Shown here one piece after another: positions 10,191 to 21,209 of a stretch of 64,000 bases of DNA; the stretch's first letter is position 1, and every line of letters begins with the position of its first letter. The translations under genes were made by a program, and so were the position numbers. The notes under the pieces were generated by a model. The model worked only from the letters and a program-made list of their open reading frames with translations. It was not told the origin of the DNA and ran no database searches. The stretch is taken from the NCBI GenBank assembly GCA_963970005.1, contig CAXAMN010008557.1, positions 331,529-395,528 of the forward strand, written 5' to 3'. Origin of the DNA: Durusdinium trenchii. Lineage: Eukaryota > Sar > Dinophyceae > Suessiales > Symbiodiniaceae.

Positions 10191-11792
10191 CGGAGCGAAT
10201 ACTCGAAAAGAGCAAACAAGTATAGAAGAATGGACAGTATACGCTCCAGTATACTTAGTTTGCTGCCGCTCCCAACACCCGAAATTACCTTGAAACATGA
10301 AGATCGAAGATGACCAACGCAAATGGTCATGTTGCCCACCCACATCCATCCTCCACGCTGTGCATATGTCGCAGGCACGGCTGGAACGTTTGGACCAGCT
10401 CCTCCACACTGCCTGCCCTGGTGCCCCAAGCCGCCCAGAGCACGAAACACTCTTTTGGTCTCTACTCTCACGCTGGCTATTTGCTGTGAGATTGGCCATG
10501 CTTACGTCTCAAACATCAGGAACAATAGACTTTAATCGTCAGCAGTGCTCGTGCTGTTTGGGACCTCACCGGTTTTTGTGTTTCCCTTTTAACATCGCTC
10601 CGCCAAGCATAGAACCTTTGTCTCTTCGTTGGGAGTAGAGCATAGTAGACATCCAGCATGTGTTCTGTTTTTCCTTCCTTTTGTATAGTAAAGCCTTGTA
10701 TCGCAGGCACCGACATAGGTTGTAAAGGATTCATTTTGTTTCATTCTTTTGCTTTTTGAGGGTTTAACGGTTTGCACCTTGCGACGTGAACACAGCAGGT
10801 TCCTCAGTAATATGCTGAGGAGAGCAAGAGACAGCCGAGCCAACCGCGGAGGAGTTTGACGCCCTGCTTTGCGGAGGAACCTTGGCGCCGGTCGCGTGGT
10901 CGGTTACAAGAAAATCACAGCGCAATTGAGATGACAAAAGGAAAGTGAGGCCCGCGTTTTTAACAAGGGACCTTTTACCCCCTTGACCTTCCTTTTTTCA
11001 TATCATAGTCTTTCATTTTCTTCTAACCACACATCAAAGGATGAAAAAGGAAGGGGTCCCCGCATAGTCCCTCCCAGTAGTCCCTTCATGTCCAAAGCGG
11101 TTCAGCACGATGTGCGGACGCGAGGCGCCAATGGCACCGGAGTCCTTCGTGGAATGATGCGGAAGCTGGGCCTGGACTGCCAACGGGAGAGCCGTGGCGT
11201 CCATGGTTTGGTGCGGAGCAGGCCTGGTGGGAAATGCCTTGGGACGGGCCTTGGGCCTTGGTGTTCAGGGGAAAGGTCTTTGACCATGGATCTTCTGTTC
11301 CAGAAAACAGGTTTAGTCTGCAGCCGCTTGCGCGAAGATCCGCTTTCCTAGGGTCAATTTCCAAGTCGGCGTGTTCAGGATCAAAAAGCTGGAGCATCGC
11401 AGAGAAGCGGCCTCTATGCTGATGGATGAGATGGAGAAAGAGGCAGGTAATGTCAGGTAATGCTCTCATCGATGGGAACAGTCGACATGTAACGTCGCAG
11501 GAACATAAGATCTGGAGGTAGTTTCCGGATTTCATTTCTCTCAGGTCTGCTTTTGGCTAGCTCTTTGGAGCAGTCAGTAACCGAAGTCAAGGGCTACTTG
11601 TACTTTTCCTTGATTCATTCAGTTTGTTTGGATTTGCCAGTTTGCCCTTGAGGTCATAGCTTTGGGCTACCAGATGTCAGAACAGGCGCGAGACTTAAAT
11701 AACTTGGTGCATGCAACATCTCTTACCGGGAGAGCTTTCTCCCAGTTTCTACCTATTTTTATAAATATATTTGTATTATTTGTTTAAATAAA
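10191..11792. other. Ambiguous stretch, open frames on both strands
   Basis: The plus frame 10297-10638 and the minus frame 11086-11535 are open for 113 and 149 codons. The minus frame includes a plausible stretch (MLQLFDPEHADLEIDPRKAD) but no convincing splice sites. 11600-11780 looks intergenic and is AT-rich towards its end. Confidence 0.3.
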
Positions 11793-11813
11793 TCTCTCTC
11801 TCTCTCTCTCTCT
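11793..11813. repeat. TC dinucleotide microsatellite
   Basis: About ten TC units follow an AT-rich run; short CTTT repeats follow at about 11829. Confidence 0.9.
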
Positions 11814-12869
11814 TCCGCTTTGTCTCCCTTTCTTTCTTTCTTTCCAGAATGTCCAGACATGTATAACTATATATACATAACACAACGCACTGGACCATTA
11901 CATCATTGGCCGCAGATTTTCAGACGTATTCGAGGATGTCATTTGATGCAAAGCATTCAGCAATGCGTGCTTTCTGTGCAATGATAACAGTGCTTTTTCG
12001 CTGCCAAGCTTTCACAAGCTTTAAGACCTTCACGTCTCAAATGTAGCGCTGCTCTTCAGGTCTCGACGCTTACAAAGTTGAGCGGAGGTCAGAATCAGCT
12101 CATGGAGCCTCATTTTCATTTCGAGAGTGGGTTGGCTGCCGGTTGGCTGGTGAGCGGTGGTTTAGGCGTCCACCAACGATTGAATCCTTCAGTGATGTGC
12201 TGTGAAGGTTTGAACTGGCCAGAGGTGCAAGGAACAGATATTGTTTTCTGGCCGCTCTGATACTCTTCAAGTCTCATGTCCAACCCACCCCGGCAAGCCG
12301 AACAAATCACCCCAACCCAGACCGCAGAAGGGAAACACAAGCGAGGGAAATCCTTTGATTTGTGCTGGGAAGTCATCCGTGATCTCGACAAAAACGTGGG
12401 TAACGCCCATGATGAGTGGACACACTTAGGGGTTCTCACGGTGGTGGTTAAGCAGCTGTGCTTAAATCGCTCTGCCGCGCGGGCGTGTCCGGCTAATTCG
12501 CTGCTATTTACAGTACATTCATGCCTCTCGAAATCGTCGACATGCATTTCGACTGCGCAGGCTCGCAAAATCTGGGTGGCGGCGGCGAGTGCTTGTCGCG
12601 ACTGCGCTCTCGTTGTGGTGCCGTGCGCACTTTCGCACACGGTGGTCACTTTGCGTGGCAGGCACAAGGGAAGCCTCATGGTTTGGTGGTCCAAAGTTCA
12701 ATGTCGACTTTTCGTGACAGGCGCAAGGGATTTGAGCGGTTGTACTTCGAAATGCAGATTTCGTGGCAGGTGTAGTACCTTCGACATGTGACATGGCCGT
12801 GATCTTCGAGGTGCTCTGATTTCGTGACAGGTGCAGTGAATCATGACTTTTGGACATGTGGCTCGTTTG
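11814..12869. other. Gene-poor stretch leading into the 42-bp satellite
   Basis: No supported gene. The minus frame 12116-12694 is open for 192 codons, but its composition is unremarkable. From about 12650 degenerate copies of the TTTCGTG(A/G)CAGGCGCA motif appear and lead into the regular array at 12870. Confidence 0.4.
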
Positions 12870-13190
12870 CAGATTTCGTGGCAAGTGCAGCACTTGACTC
12901 TCGAAGTGCAGATTTCGTGGCAGGCGCAGTACTTTGTGAACCTCGAAGTGCAGATTTCGTAGCAGGCACAACACTTGGTGAACCTCGAAATGCAGATTTC
13001 GTGGCAGGCGCAGTACTTTGTAAACCTCAAAGTGCAGATTTCGTGGCAGGCGCAGCACATGGTGAACCTCGAAGTACAGATTTCGTGGCAGGCACAGCAC
13101 TTGGTGAACCTCGAAGTGCAGATTTCGTGCCAGGCGCAGTACTTTGTAAACCTCGAAATGCAGATTTCGTGGCAGGCGCAGCACTTTGTG
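12870..13190. repeat. 42-bp tandem satellite (CGTGGCAGGCGCAG core)
   Basis: About eight near-identical 42-bp units contain GCAGATTTCGTGGCAGGCGC followed by a half-unit that alternates between TACTTTGT and CACTTGGT forms. Because 42 is a multiple of three, long frames stay open on both strands (221 codons each) and read as 14-residue repeats; these should not be taken as genes. Related degenerate copies lie at 41105-41320 (inverted) and 46625-46835. Confidence 0.92.
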
Positions 13191-13194
13191 CTCT

Positions 13195-13385
13195 CAAATG
13201 CTCACTCTCTCAATTTCACTCTCACCCTCACTCTCTCCACTCACACACGCTCACGCTCACGGTCACTCTCACTCACACTCACTCTTCACTTACATTCACA
13301 TTCACACTCACACTCGCTCACACTCACACTCTCACTCACACTCACACTCACTCTCACCCACACTCACTCTCGCTCTCACTCACCA
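13195..13385. repeat. CTCACT/CACACT microsatellite
   Basis: A pyrimidine-biased array of CTCACT and CACACT units directly abuts the 42-bp satellite. Confidence 0.9.
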
Positions 13386-14616
13386 CCATCACCTCTCTGG
13401 ACCCCGATGCGTCTAGATCTCTAGACTTTCTGCTTGTAGACCTCACGCACACTGTTTGGGGTCTCTTGCCGGGATATTTAGTTTTTTGATCATCGGTCTG
13501 ATTCCATCATTGAGCCCCCAATGATCTTGGGGATTTCGGCCCCGGAATCCCATGTCCCAGGATGATGACAGCAGCTGCTTGGCTGAACGAGGGTCGATGC
13601 TTCAAGACCTCCCCACCTGCGGGGAGCCAATTAAGTGTTCTAAACACCTGCAGTGGGCAATCAGGGATTGGCGAGTTACAGGAGGTACAGTTTTTTTTCC
13701 ACAAGCTGCGTGAGGCACAACGTCGACGTTTGGGAAACTGAGTTTTCTTTTTTTTTTCCCATGTCCATGGGACTTGGGACTTGTTTTAAACCTTTCCGAT
13801 GTAGATGTGATTTCTTTTTTACTCTGTCTCAACATAAGAGAATCCCCATCTTCGTTTCTATATTTACGGCCTTTGCAGGTTGCTTCATTTTGACATCGAT
13901 TCAAGGCTGCTTGGAGCACTTGATTCCCACGAGCCCTTGTGGAGGAACAGCTAGTCGCACAGAGGTGCCTCCATGGGCGGGGCGGCGCGCCGTATGGCCA
14001 TGGCATGCCATAGAGAGGAAGAACTAAACAAGAAGTTCTGCAGTTCTGCATTGGCACATCAGCGTAATAGCTTTGCAAGATTGCTCAAGGTCCATGTTCC
14101 CTCACTCTCGCCGGCCCGAAGAGCCTCCAGCCAGATTTCATGGTTTGGGTCGCTTCATTCACTGGGTGCTCCAATGCCACCATTTTTCCTATGCATGCAA
14201 GTAAAGTGTTGGACAATGATCCAGGAAGGACACTCTGAGAGCCTTGGGATGTTTGTGTCATCTCGGACCTTGTGTAATTCAGTTTTATGGTATTTGGAAG
14301 GCATTAGACACAAAATAGGTGCGTCAAATGCGTCATGTACATGCGATGATCAAACTTGCGAGTTCTGTGTCCAATCTTGTCCAAGATCCAAGCTTTTCTG
14401 AGAGTCTCAAGATTGTCAAGGGTACTGTTTTTCTCATCTCACACATTTTGTTGGCCTTGCAAGAAGCGGCCCCAGACAACAAGGCCTGTGTTTCCTGACG
14501 AAATTGAGAGACCACCATCCATCAGCTCTACAATGCGAAAGGGTACTGAAGGATTGACAGCGCTGCTTTGAGGGTTGAAGGATGGTGGCGTGAGTCAAAC
14601 ATGGTGTAGGTGACAG
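13386..14616. other. Gene-poor stretch
   Basis: Nothing convincing. The minus frame 13602-14078 is open for 158 codons with a lysine-rich part (SKKEITSTSERFKTSPKSHG), but no splice sites stand out. Short poly-T runs lie at about 13690 and 13750. Confidence 0.35.
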
Positions 14617-15190
14617 CGCTGCTTCCTCCTGGGCCTGAGCTTCGCTGCGAGCTACGGGAACAGCTCAAACAAGCACAAGAGGACCGAATGATACCATCCA
14701 TAGCTGAAGTCTGTTTGCAACTCTGCAGTGCATTGTTGTTGGTAAGCCCATTGCTTGCAGAAATCTGAAATAGCAGGTGCTCAGGATTGGCCCGGCGGCG
14801 AGATCTCCATTAAAACCACTAAAGCCGAAAGAAAACACACTTGGTCAAGCTGAATGTTCTGGCATCTTTGGATTGACAGTTGGCGAAACGCAGTTTTCCC
14901 AGCTGATTGAACCATGTTGAACCCAGATTCAGAAGAGGCAGATATAGGCAGATTGTGCCTTCGTTCAGTGCAAGAATGCATTGATTGACTACACGCCAAC
15001 CTCACTCCAATATCGAGCGTTTGCGGAGGTGAGGGAAAGTTGTCTTGAAAAGAACAGCTTTCTGCTTCGGTGCTATTGAGTCAAAGTGTACTGTAAGTGC
15101 TAGTATTCCCTTGAGGACCTCGAGGTGGCACGCGCGGAGCTTGCCGCTGCAAAGAAGGCTCAAAACAAGCTTCTGACGGGACGGTCAAAA
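14617..15190 (+). CDS. Candidate multi-exon gene fragment, coiled-coil
   Basis: Exon 14617-14741 follows GGTGACAG and ends at a strong GTAAGC donor; it contains CELREQLKQAQEDRMIPSIA. Exon 14969-15028 (after TTCGTTCAG, before GTGAGG) contains LIDYTPTSLQYRAFAE. A third exon starts at 15116 after TATTCCCTTGAG, in phase 0 with the second, and reads DLEVARAELAAAKKAQNKLL, a typical helical coiled-coil pattern. Between the first two, frames starting at 14761 or 14777 are also protein-like but would need introns of only 19 or 35 nt. The overall model is uncertain; no family is recognised. Confidence 0.35.
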
Positions 15191-16447
15191 CAACGCGTCA
15201 CATGGTCATTTTACAGGAAATGAGGAACATCAATTCAACCCTTCCAGAAGACACCAAACGGTTCACTAACCAAGGTTGTCTTTGTAAATGATAGGCATTT
15301 GACTTGCTTGTAGGAGATTATGTGAGTCACATAACACATATGAAGTATATTATAGTCAAGCCTATAGGTGTACTTCGCGACGGCAAACAATTCCGTCGCT
15401 GATAGGTGGGCGCCAGCGCTTGGGAGAGTGTAAAGCAGGTCTTGCAGGAGACCAACTTGCATGATGGCAGTGTAAAGCAGCTCTGTCAGTTTTATGGACA
15501 GTTGGAACTATTAGATCTAGGCTAGCAAGCGTCCAGTTTATGACATTTTTTCTGTGCATATTCAAACACCCCAACACTTGCCCGACCTCAGGTGTCCAAC
15601 TAAGGTCTACCTGAAGCAATGGCACGCCAGAAATTTACCCTGGCAATCAACGGTTTTAAAGGATAAATCTATGAGCTAAGCCTTTGCGGCAACAGGGTCA
15701 GTTGGCAAGAAACGGGTGGATCTGCCCAACAAACACGATCACTTGTAAAGTATTAATAGTATATATTATTTAGTAAGTATTATGACCCATAACATCTCAA
15801 TGCCCTAAGTCAGGCCCCAGCATTTCAAGGGCCAATCCCTTAGTGTTCCTGCTTTGGCAACCAGGACTCTCAGCCAGAGGCCTCTCTGCTGGACGGCCGT
15901 CGAGCTTTGCTGGCCTTCGCGCGGGGCAAGACCCGGGGGACCATGACGCTTGGGAGCAGGTAGGGCCCGCGTGGCCGGCCACTGCCCGGCCGGGTGTTCT
16001 TTTTTGGCCATGGCTGAAGGCACTCACTTTTTAACAACATAATTTCGCCATGCTTCTTCTGTGTGCCACAATGACAGGACAGTAGATGAGCACTGCAAAA
16101 TTGTGAGCTCAACCATGCTAAACGGGACACACCTTTCGGAGCACGGGTGATTGGGGAAGCGCGACCACCAAAGTGGGACGCTGTTTTGGTGTGTGGACGT
16201 GCTTGGATTTCCTTCCTGGGCGTCCTTTTTCTTATCATGCCCAGAGCACAGCAGAAGACTGCCACCATCTGCAACCCCCGCTGGCACCGGTCGAAAACGG
16301 ACAGATCGACTGCCTTGATGCTTCGCGGACCGGGTCCGCGCAGGGCCTGAAGAGACGTCCACAGACCTCGCTCTGCGACAAACACCACGCTCAGGATCGC
16401 TGAAAAGCTCCTGGCCTGGGATCTCCGACGGAAGTCCACTCAGGCGG
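15191..16447. other. Stretch without a confident gene
   Basis: Short plus frames at 15208-15274 (RNINSTLPEDTKRFTNQ) and 15373-15437 (VYFATANNSVADRWAPALG) could be further exons of the preceding gene. 15870-16439 is GC-rich and open on both strands, and cannot be assigned. Confidence 0.3.
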
Positions 16448-16636
16448 ATGGATATGGCGAACGATGGAGCCCGGCCCCCGCGGCCAGTGAGCCCTGCGGT
16501 TGGGAAGTACCGAGACCCGTCGCCACTTTTTGAGGGTTACGACGGTGGCGCTTGGGATTTCGGGGGCCGTTCGTTCGATTCCGAATGCATCCGAATGCAA
16601 TATGAACATGTTGGCATGAACTTTGTTAACCCGTAG
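16448..16636 (+). CDS. Small ORF, unknown protein
   Basis: An ATG preceded by CCACTCAG (acceptor) and four bases opens 62 codons with a very protein-like composition (begins MDMANDGARPPRPVSPAVGK, later FEGYDGGAWDFGGRSFD). The stop codon TAG at 16634-16636 is the first triplet of the CTAGTAG-type repeat that follows, so the repeat may have supplied the stop. Proline-rich N terminus, no membrane segment. No family is recognised. Confidence 0.45.
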   Translation: MDMANDGARPPRPVSPAVGKYRDPSPLFEGYDGGAWDFGGRSFDSECIRMQYEHVGMNFVNP

Positions 16637-16712
16637 GAGCAAGAAGCTACTAGGTGGAGGCCATCGCTATTAGGTTGGAGGCCATCGCTACTAGGAACAA
16701 GAACCTACTACC
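16634..16712. repeat. CTAGTAG-type and GGTTGGAGGCC repeats together
   Basis: TAGGAGCAAGAAGCTACTAGG, two TGGAGGCCATCGCTA units and ACTAGGAACAAGAACCTACTA are packed between two small ORFs. This shows that the two dispersed repeat families can co-occur. Confidence 0.85.
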
Positions 16713-16910
16713 ATGTTGGCACCTTCAACGCTGCAGGCAGCTCTCTTCGCCTGGCAGACGGTGATATTCTCACGGCGCCATGCGTATCGCTTTAAGGACA
16801 CTGGGCTTTGGTCCATTGAACCTACCCGAGGGCGGGAGGGCAACATGCTTCAGACAATCTGGGTGCTTTACCCAGCAGCACTAAAACAGGAAGGGGAGGG
16901 AACGTTGTGA
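16713..16910 (+). CDS. Small ORF, unknown protein
   Basis: An ATG directly after the repeat opens 65 codons to a TGA at 16908. The composition is protein-like throughout (LQAALFAWQTVIFSRRHAYR, later MLQTIWVLYPAALKQEGEG). No acceptor immediately precedes it, because the upstream sequence is repeat. It could be the downstream half of the ORF at 16448-16636, separated by the repeat, but the frames differ and this is speculative. Confidence 0.38.
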   Translation: MLAPSTLQAALFAWQTVIFSRRHAYRFKDTGLWSIEPTRGREGNMLQTIWVLYPAALKQEGEGTL

Positions 16911-17162
16911 GCAAAACTCTGCAACCGGTTAATTGAACGCTTGAAGGTAATGCAGGTGGGTGGAGAATGGCTGCAACAAACGACAGGACCTCCAAGAGGC
17001 AAACTGGTGATCCCCTTGGACACCGCAAGCTGTCTTGAAACGAACTGACAGGTGCCCCGAACTGGAACCCCTTAAGCATGTAAATATTTCATGTTTGAGA
17101 ACGAAGGCCTGTCAATGTTCCCGCGCATCTTATTGAGGTGAGCGGGCTAACAGAAGTGAACG

Positions 17163-17276
17163 CTACTAGTAACAAAGGGCATTTCTACTAGGAGCAAGGA
17201 TGCGACTAGTAGCTCCTGGCCTTACTACTAGGAGCAAGAGGCTACTAGTAGCAAGGCTCTTTCTACTATAGTGGCG
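17163..17276. repeat. CTAGTAG-type dispersed repeat cluster
   Basis: Units such as CTACTAGTAACAA, TACTAGGAGCAAG and CTACTAGTAGCAAGG recur across 115 bp. Confidence 0.85.
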
Positions 17277-17506
17277 ATCTAAATGCCGAAGAAGTTCGTG
17301 TTTTTCGACGCTGCCTTATCAGCGGGTCCCTTGCAAGCAATCCGCGGGTCCAAGCGCCGAACGAAGAGCCAGCATACACATATATTTAGTGCAATATAAA
17401 TGGCACACGATGCAAAACATCGCATAGTAAGAGAGTCACGACTTTGGGCTGTGGAGAACATTTGTAGGAATTTTCGCATCAACTGCTGTGTGATTGCTGC
17501 GTTTAG

Positions 17507-17839
17507 GTGGCCCAGGTCTGGCACAGCGAACACGAAGCTGGGAACCCTCCGAACCTAGTCCTGCCCCAACCTGGAAAGTGTTGGAAAGTGTTCGGAAGCA
17601 CTTCTGAAGGGTTCGCAAGACCAAGTGTTTCAGCAGCACTGAGTCCCCAGCCTCCCCTACCAGGCCTATTTGGACGGACGGAGCCAGACAGAGTTGTTAG
17701 AGGCGTGGCCACCAATCTGGGGCACTTGCAGGGACCAACGTCAATTCTTTTGGTCTTCCGTATTTCCAAACGTTTATTTTTCGTGGTCGCCTCAGAAAAG
17801 GTGTGGGACTGCCTTCGTTGGTTTTTGCGAACGATGTGA
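17507..17839 (+). CDS. Candidate exon, unknown protein
   Basis: The acceptor GATTGCTGCGTTTAG ends at 17506, and the frame is open in phase 0 for 110 codons to a TGA. The first two thirds are strongly protein-like (AQVWHSEHEAGNPPNLVLPQ, then PSVSAALSPQPPLPGLFG and TEPDRVVRGVATNLGHLQ). The last part (ILLVFRISKRLFFVVAS) may be intronic read-through, as a pyrimidine-rich acceptor lies near 17793. No family is recognised. Confidence 0.45.
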   Translation: MAQVWHSEHEAGNPPNLVLPQPGKCWKVFGSTSEGFARPSVSAALSPQPPLPGLFGRTEPDRVVRGVATNLGHLQGPTSILLVFRISKRLFFVVASEKVWDCLRWFLRTM

Positions 17840-18306
17840 TCTGCGTTTCATCAGGTCAATCAGCTGAGATGCTGTGACATTGCTGCTGTGACATTCCTGT
17901 GGATGTAGGTGAACATTGCAAATCCACAGATCATGGTGCAGTTGTCATGAGGTAGGTGACCGGTGTCCTAGAAATTTGCTTGGCAAACTGCTTGCAACTT
18001 AGCCCAGGAGTTCCATCCCTTTGACCGCCTCAGGCGGTCTTCCAAGCCTGGCGCCACACGGTGCTGCAGATCTGGTCCACAGCCGCAGAGGGGCGATTGC
18101 GACGGCCACTTGGCAACCACGACGGCTAAATGGGTTTGTACATTTGGCAAGTGGAATCTCACCACAACCCTACCACAACCCTACCATAACTGTGGTGGAG
18201 TCGATTTAACTGGTAGGGAGGGTACAAGACCATTTATCTTAAGCATTTATGGTGGAGTCGATTTGCTGAGCACACAATTGCAAGTGGAGTCTTTTTAGTG
18301 CCCCCA

Positions 18307-18393
18307 TCGGGATGAGTTATAGCCTAGTGGATTACGGCGCTTCTCGGAGCGGACCCTTTCGGTTCAGGCCAAAAGCAATGATTCGGGATGAGT
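18307..18393 (+). mobile_element. 65-bp tRNA-like insertion with 11-bp direct repeats
   Basis: TCGGGATGAGT is present at 18307-18317 and again at 18383-18393. Between them lie 65 bp with a tRNA-like internal promoter: an A-box-like TAGCCTAGTGG (18320-18330, with a D-arm-like GCC/GGC pairing) and a B-box-like GGTTCAGGCC (18361-18370) 30 nt downstream. The flanking 7-nt arms CTTTCGG and CCAAAAG pair with one mismatch around the B box. A full cloverleaf does not form, so this is not a functional tRNA gene. A retroposed tRNA fragment or short SINE-like insertion fits best. Confidence 0.4.
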
Positions 18394-19805
18394 CGACCAT
18401 AGATTCAGGTTTTCGTCAATGCCTTGATGTGCTGACTCTTGGGGCACTGACTCGCACGTCTCCTGAGGTTTGACCAGATCCTTTTGAGAATTTCTGCACG
18501 TCTCCTTGCAGGAGCATGAAGGAGGAAGATCAGGTCCAGGCAAAGAACTTTCGCTGCATCCACCAAGATCCAGCTTCTTTGTAACAGCCCGTCACAAACC
18601 TTTATATATTTTTGCCGTGAAAGCAACATGGACATCCACTATTAATAGGGTAGCTTGGTACAGGGACTTGAAGCTCTCGTAATAAACAAACTAGGTTGGT
18701 CAAGTCATTATGCCTTTATGCTATCTAAAATTGATGACAGGAGAGTGTAGACTGGTTGGACATTTTCCGCGTTTTTTTCTTTTTTGTGCACTTCTTGCTA
18801 GTTTCATCCCATCACCAGTGTTGTGGATGGGTCAATCATTTGGGAGATTCTGATCAGGATGATCAGGCACTCAGGGCCAGACGGTATTAGGGCCTTTAAT
18901 TCATTACACATCATCATATAATTCGGGCTGGAAGATGTATGGGCGCACCACTGCTTCCATCAGCAATGATGACAGTTCAAGAGTTTCGACAACTTCTCTT
19001 TTGGTGACCTGGATTGAACCCTACCTCTACAAGTTATGATTTGGACTCCGTTTCTACCAATCCTGCTAGGAAGTTCTTTGCTTCACCTGCAAGGAGATGG
19101 GCGCACCTTGCAACACTTGCTCTTTGCACAGCGGCTCAGTTTGCATTGAGAGAAGCACTATGAAGCTTGCAGGACTAACATTGGACCATTTCATCGTTCA
19201 TGACCTGCAAAGCTTCCACCCGCACTTCAAAAGGACACCTGATGTATTTAGCTCTTTTGCCCTGAAATACACCAGCTCAGTTACTGCTTCTATTCACATC
19301 CGTATTCACTTGTATCCCTGCTGTTCCACCCTTGAAGCGATTGTTGCGGCGCCGAAAACGGTGCGTCCAATGGGCCGCAAAGTGGCCGCAACGGCCAGCG
19401 GTCCGTTTTTCCAGGTGGCGCCAGCTCGTGAGACCGAAAGCGATCAAGGCCGGCGGTTTTGGGGAGTGGTTTGGATGTGACCTGCCAAGGCCGCGCAATG
19501 GCCTCCAACCCAAGAGCGATGGCCTCCAATCTAATAGCGATGAAGAAATTGAGTCAAATGCCATTAAGTCAATGGGGTTTGTGAAATGCAGTTCTGGGAA
19601 AGATTGGGCACAGTGCACCATTTGTGCAAGAACTCTGCGATGCCCGATGTCCGATTCTAGCCAGACATGAGGATTGGAGAACATACTATCGTATGAGTCG
19701 GCCAACCCGCCTGGTTCAGAATGGAGGATGCGGGCTATCTCCCTGGACTGACTCACCTGATGTTTTACGGGGTTTCTGAGGTTCAAGACGCCTGTTTTTT
19801 GCCAG
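18394..19805. other. Mostly gene-poor stretch
   Basis: A possible exon follows CTGCACGTCTCCTTGCAG at 18510; a 23-codon frame from an ATG at 18514 and a longer overlapping frame are both protein-like. 19277-19957 is open on the minus strand for 226 codons but runs through the inverted GGTTGGAGGCC repeat at 19498-19542, so I do not call it. The rest shows nothing. Confidence 0.35.
19498..19542 (-). repeat. GGTTGGAGGCC repeat, inverted
   Basis: Two units of the reverse complement (ATGGCCTCCAA) are about 22 bp apart, matching the tandem units at 5661-5725. Confidence 0.8.
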
Positions 19806-20200
19806 GCCACAGAGCCTGAAGAGATCCTGAAGCCGGCCCAGGACCGGTTCTTCGCATGCGAGCAATGGCTCAAGAACTCAAAAGACTCAGAAAACCACAG
19901 GCGTTTGGACCACATGTTTCTGTACCAACCAGCTTTTTGGTGTACCAGTACCAGCAAACCTCATTGAAGCACCGCACCCAAAGAATGTTTTGGAAGCGTG
20001 ACTTCACTGCCTGGAATCCCAGACGGCCCTGGCAGGCGCCAAAGAAATGCTGCTGCTGTGTGATGTGAGAGGCATCCGGATGCTGCAAGGTCCCTGGGAC
20101 TGAATTTGTTCCAGAGAGGTTCTTCCCAGCGGACATGGCCTGGAACAAACGCAGAATAGAAGGAGTCATAGGTGTTCGCAGTTGCATGAGTCTACGGCAA
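19806..20200 (+). CDS. Candidate multi-exon gene fragment, unknown protein
   Basis: The first exon begins at 19806 after CGCCTGTTTTTTGCCAG, a strong acceptor, and contains TEPEEILKPAQDRFFACEQW and then LKNSKDSENHRRLDHMFLYQ; its 3' end is near 19939. A second exon, 20023-20089, contains LAGAKEMLLLCDVRGIRMLQ and ends in phase 1 at GTCCCT. A third, 20130-20200 after AGGTTCTTCCCAG, continues in phase with MAWNKRRIEGVIGVRSCMSL and ends at GTGCCA. The intron between the last two would be only 40 nt. The phase of the first-to-second join is unresolved. No family is recognised. Confidence 0.45.
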
Positions 20201-20806
20201 GTGCCATGTTTTGGAATGTTGTGTCACGGATCTGATAAACGATAAACGTATCCGTGTGATATTATGGCATGGCATGGTAAGGCGTGGCATGCCATGAGTT
20301 GGTGTGCCATCTTTGAAGCAGCCTTATGGAATCTGATTGTAAATTATCCAAGCAGCAAGTATGAAAAACCCGTGAACACCTGTGCGTCGCTGCGTCGCAC
20401 TGTCCGCGGAAAGCAGCAAAGCCAAGGTGTATACGGGCCACCGTGCGAAGCACACATTCAGACGGTCGAAGACCTGACAAGAATGACTCAGAATGACTGA
20501 GACGTACTCCTTGGCACTTTGGAGGATTCTCTGTCTCCTTGGCACTCACTGAGACGTACTCCTTTTTGCAGCTTTCTTTTGACGTCAAGCTTGTGAGAAG
20601 GCTGGGGTGTGCTTTCAGTTTCGAGGGACGCGGAACAGTGTGCAAATGACCACGGACGCGGGCAGCCAATTGCTATGGAATGACATGGCATGACATGATC
20701 TTATGAGCGAGAGATAGCGAGAGCATTTTGAGTGGCTCCCGGAGAATGTGCATCATGTTGCTCCAAATAAATTGGGAGCAATATGAAGTAGCACAGAGCT
20801 GTGCCA

Positions 20807-21209
20807 ATGCCTGAGCTTCTGCCTGAAGGCAAAGCCATGCTTGCATGCTATGAGCCAAAAAAAGTGTTGCCGAGTGAAGTTCTGGTTTTCCAGCGCGCTC
20901 TATCGCATGAGGATGGCCTCAAATTGAAGGAAGACTATGAAACACCCGAGGCAAGAAGGAACTCTCCCCGGAACACCAGAGCTGCTTCAAGGATCCCGGC
21001 CCACAGTTTGCATCGCAAGCACACCTGACGTCCGTGCAGAGGCGGCCCAATATGTCCGTGGGCTGGCGACGTCGCTACCCAAAGGCGCTGCCTTGCTGGT
21101 CGCCAGGCCCCAAGACGGCCGTCGGTGCGCATGGTCCGCGAGCGGCTCTTTTTTGCTGCGTCATTGGGTCGAATTCCGTTGGGATTTGTCCAAAGGGGGA
21201 GCGATTTGA
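20807..21209 (+). CDS. Two overlapping protein-like frames, unknown
   Basis: An ATG at 20807 opens a frame with convincing composition (PELLPEGKAMLACYEPKK, then ALSHEDGLKLKEDYETPE) up to a possible GC donor (GCAAGA) at about 20950. A second frame from an ATG at 20937 runs 90 codons to 21209 and is equally convincing in its later part (IASTPDVRAEAAQYVRGLAT, LLVARPQDGRRCAW). The best reading is two parts of one gene joined by an intron or broken by a frameshift near 20950-21000. No family is recognised. Confidence 0.4.

Noticed and set aside
12519-13489. Long ORFs of 221 codons on both strands through the 42-bp array
   Set aside because: They exist only because the repeat period is a multiple of three and the unit has no stop codon; they continue into a microsatellite.
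18990-19020. B-box-like GGTTCAATCC on the minus strand
   Set aside because: No pairing T-arm, no A box at the right distance, no cloverleaf.
19277-19957. 226-codon minus-strand ORF
   Set aside because: It runs through an inverted dispersed repeat and overlaps a better plus-strand exon at 19806; composition is poor elsewhere.
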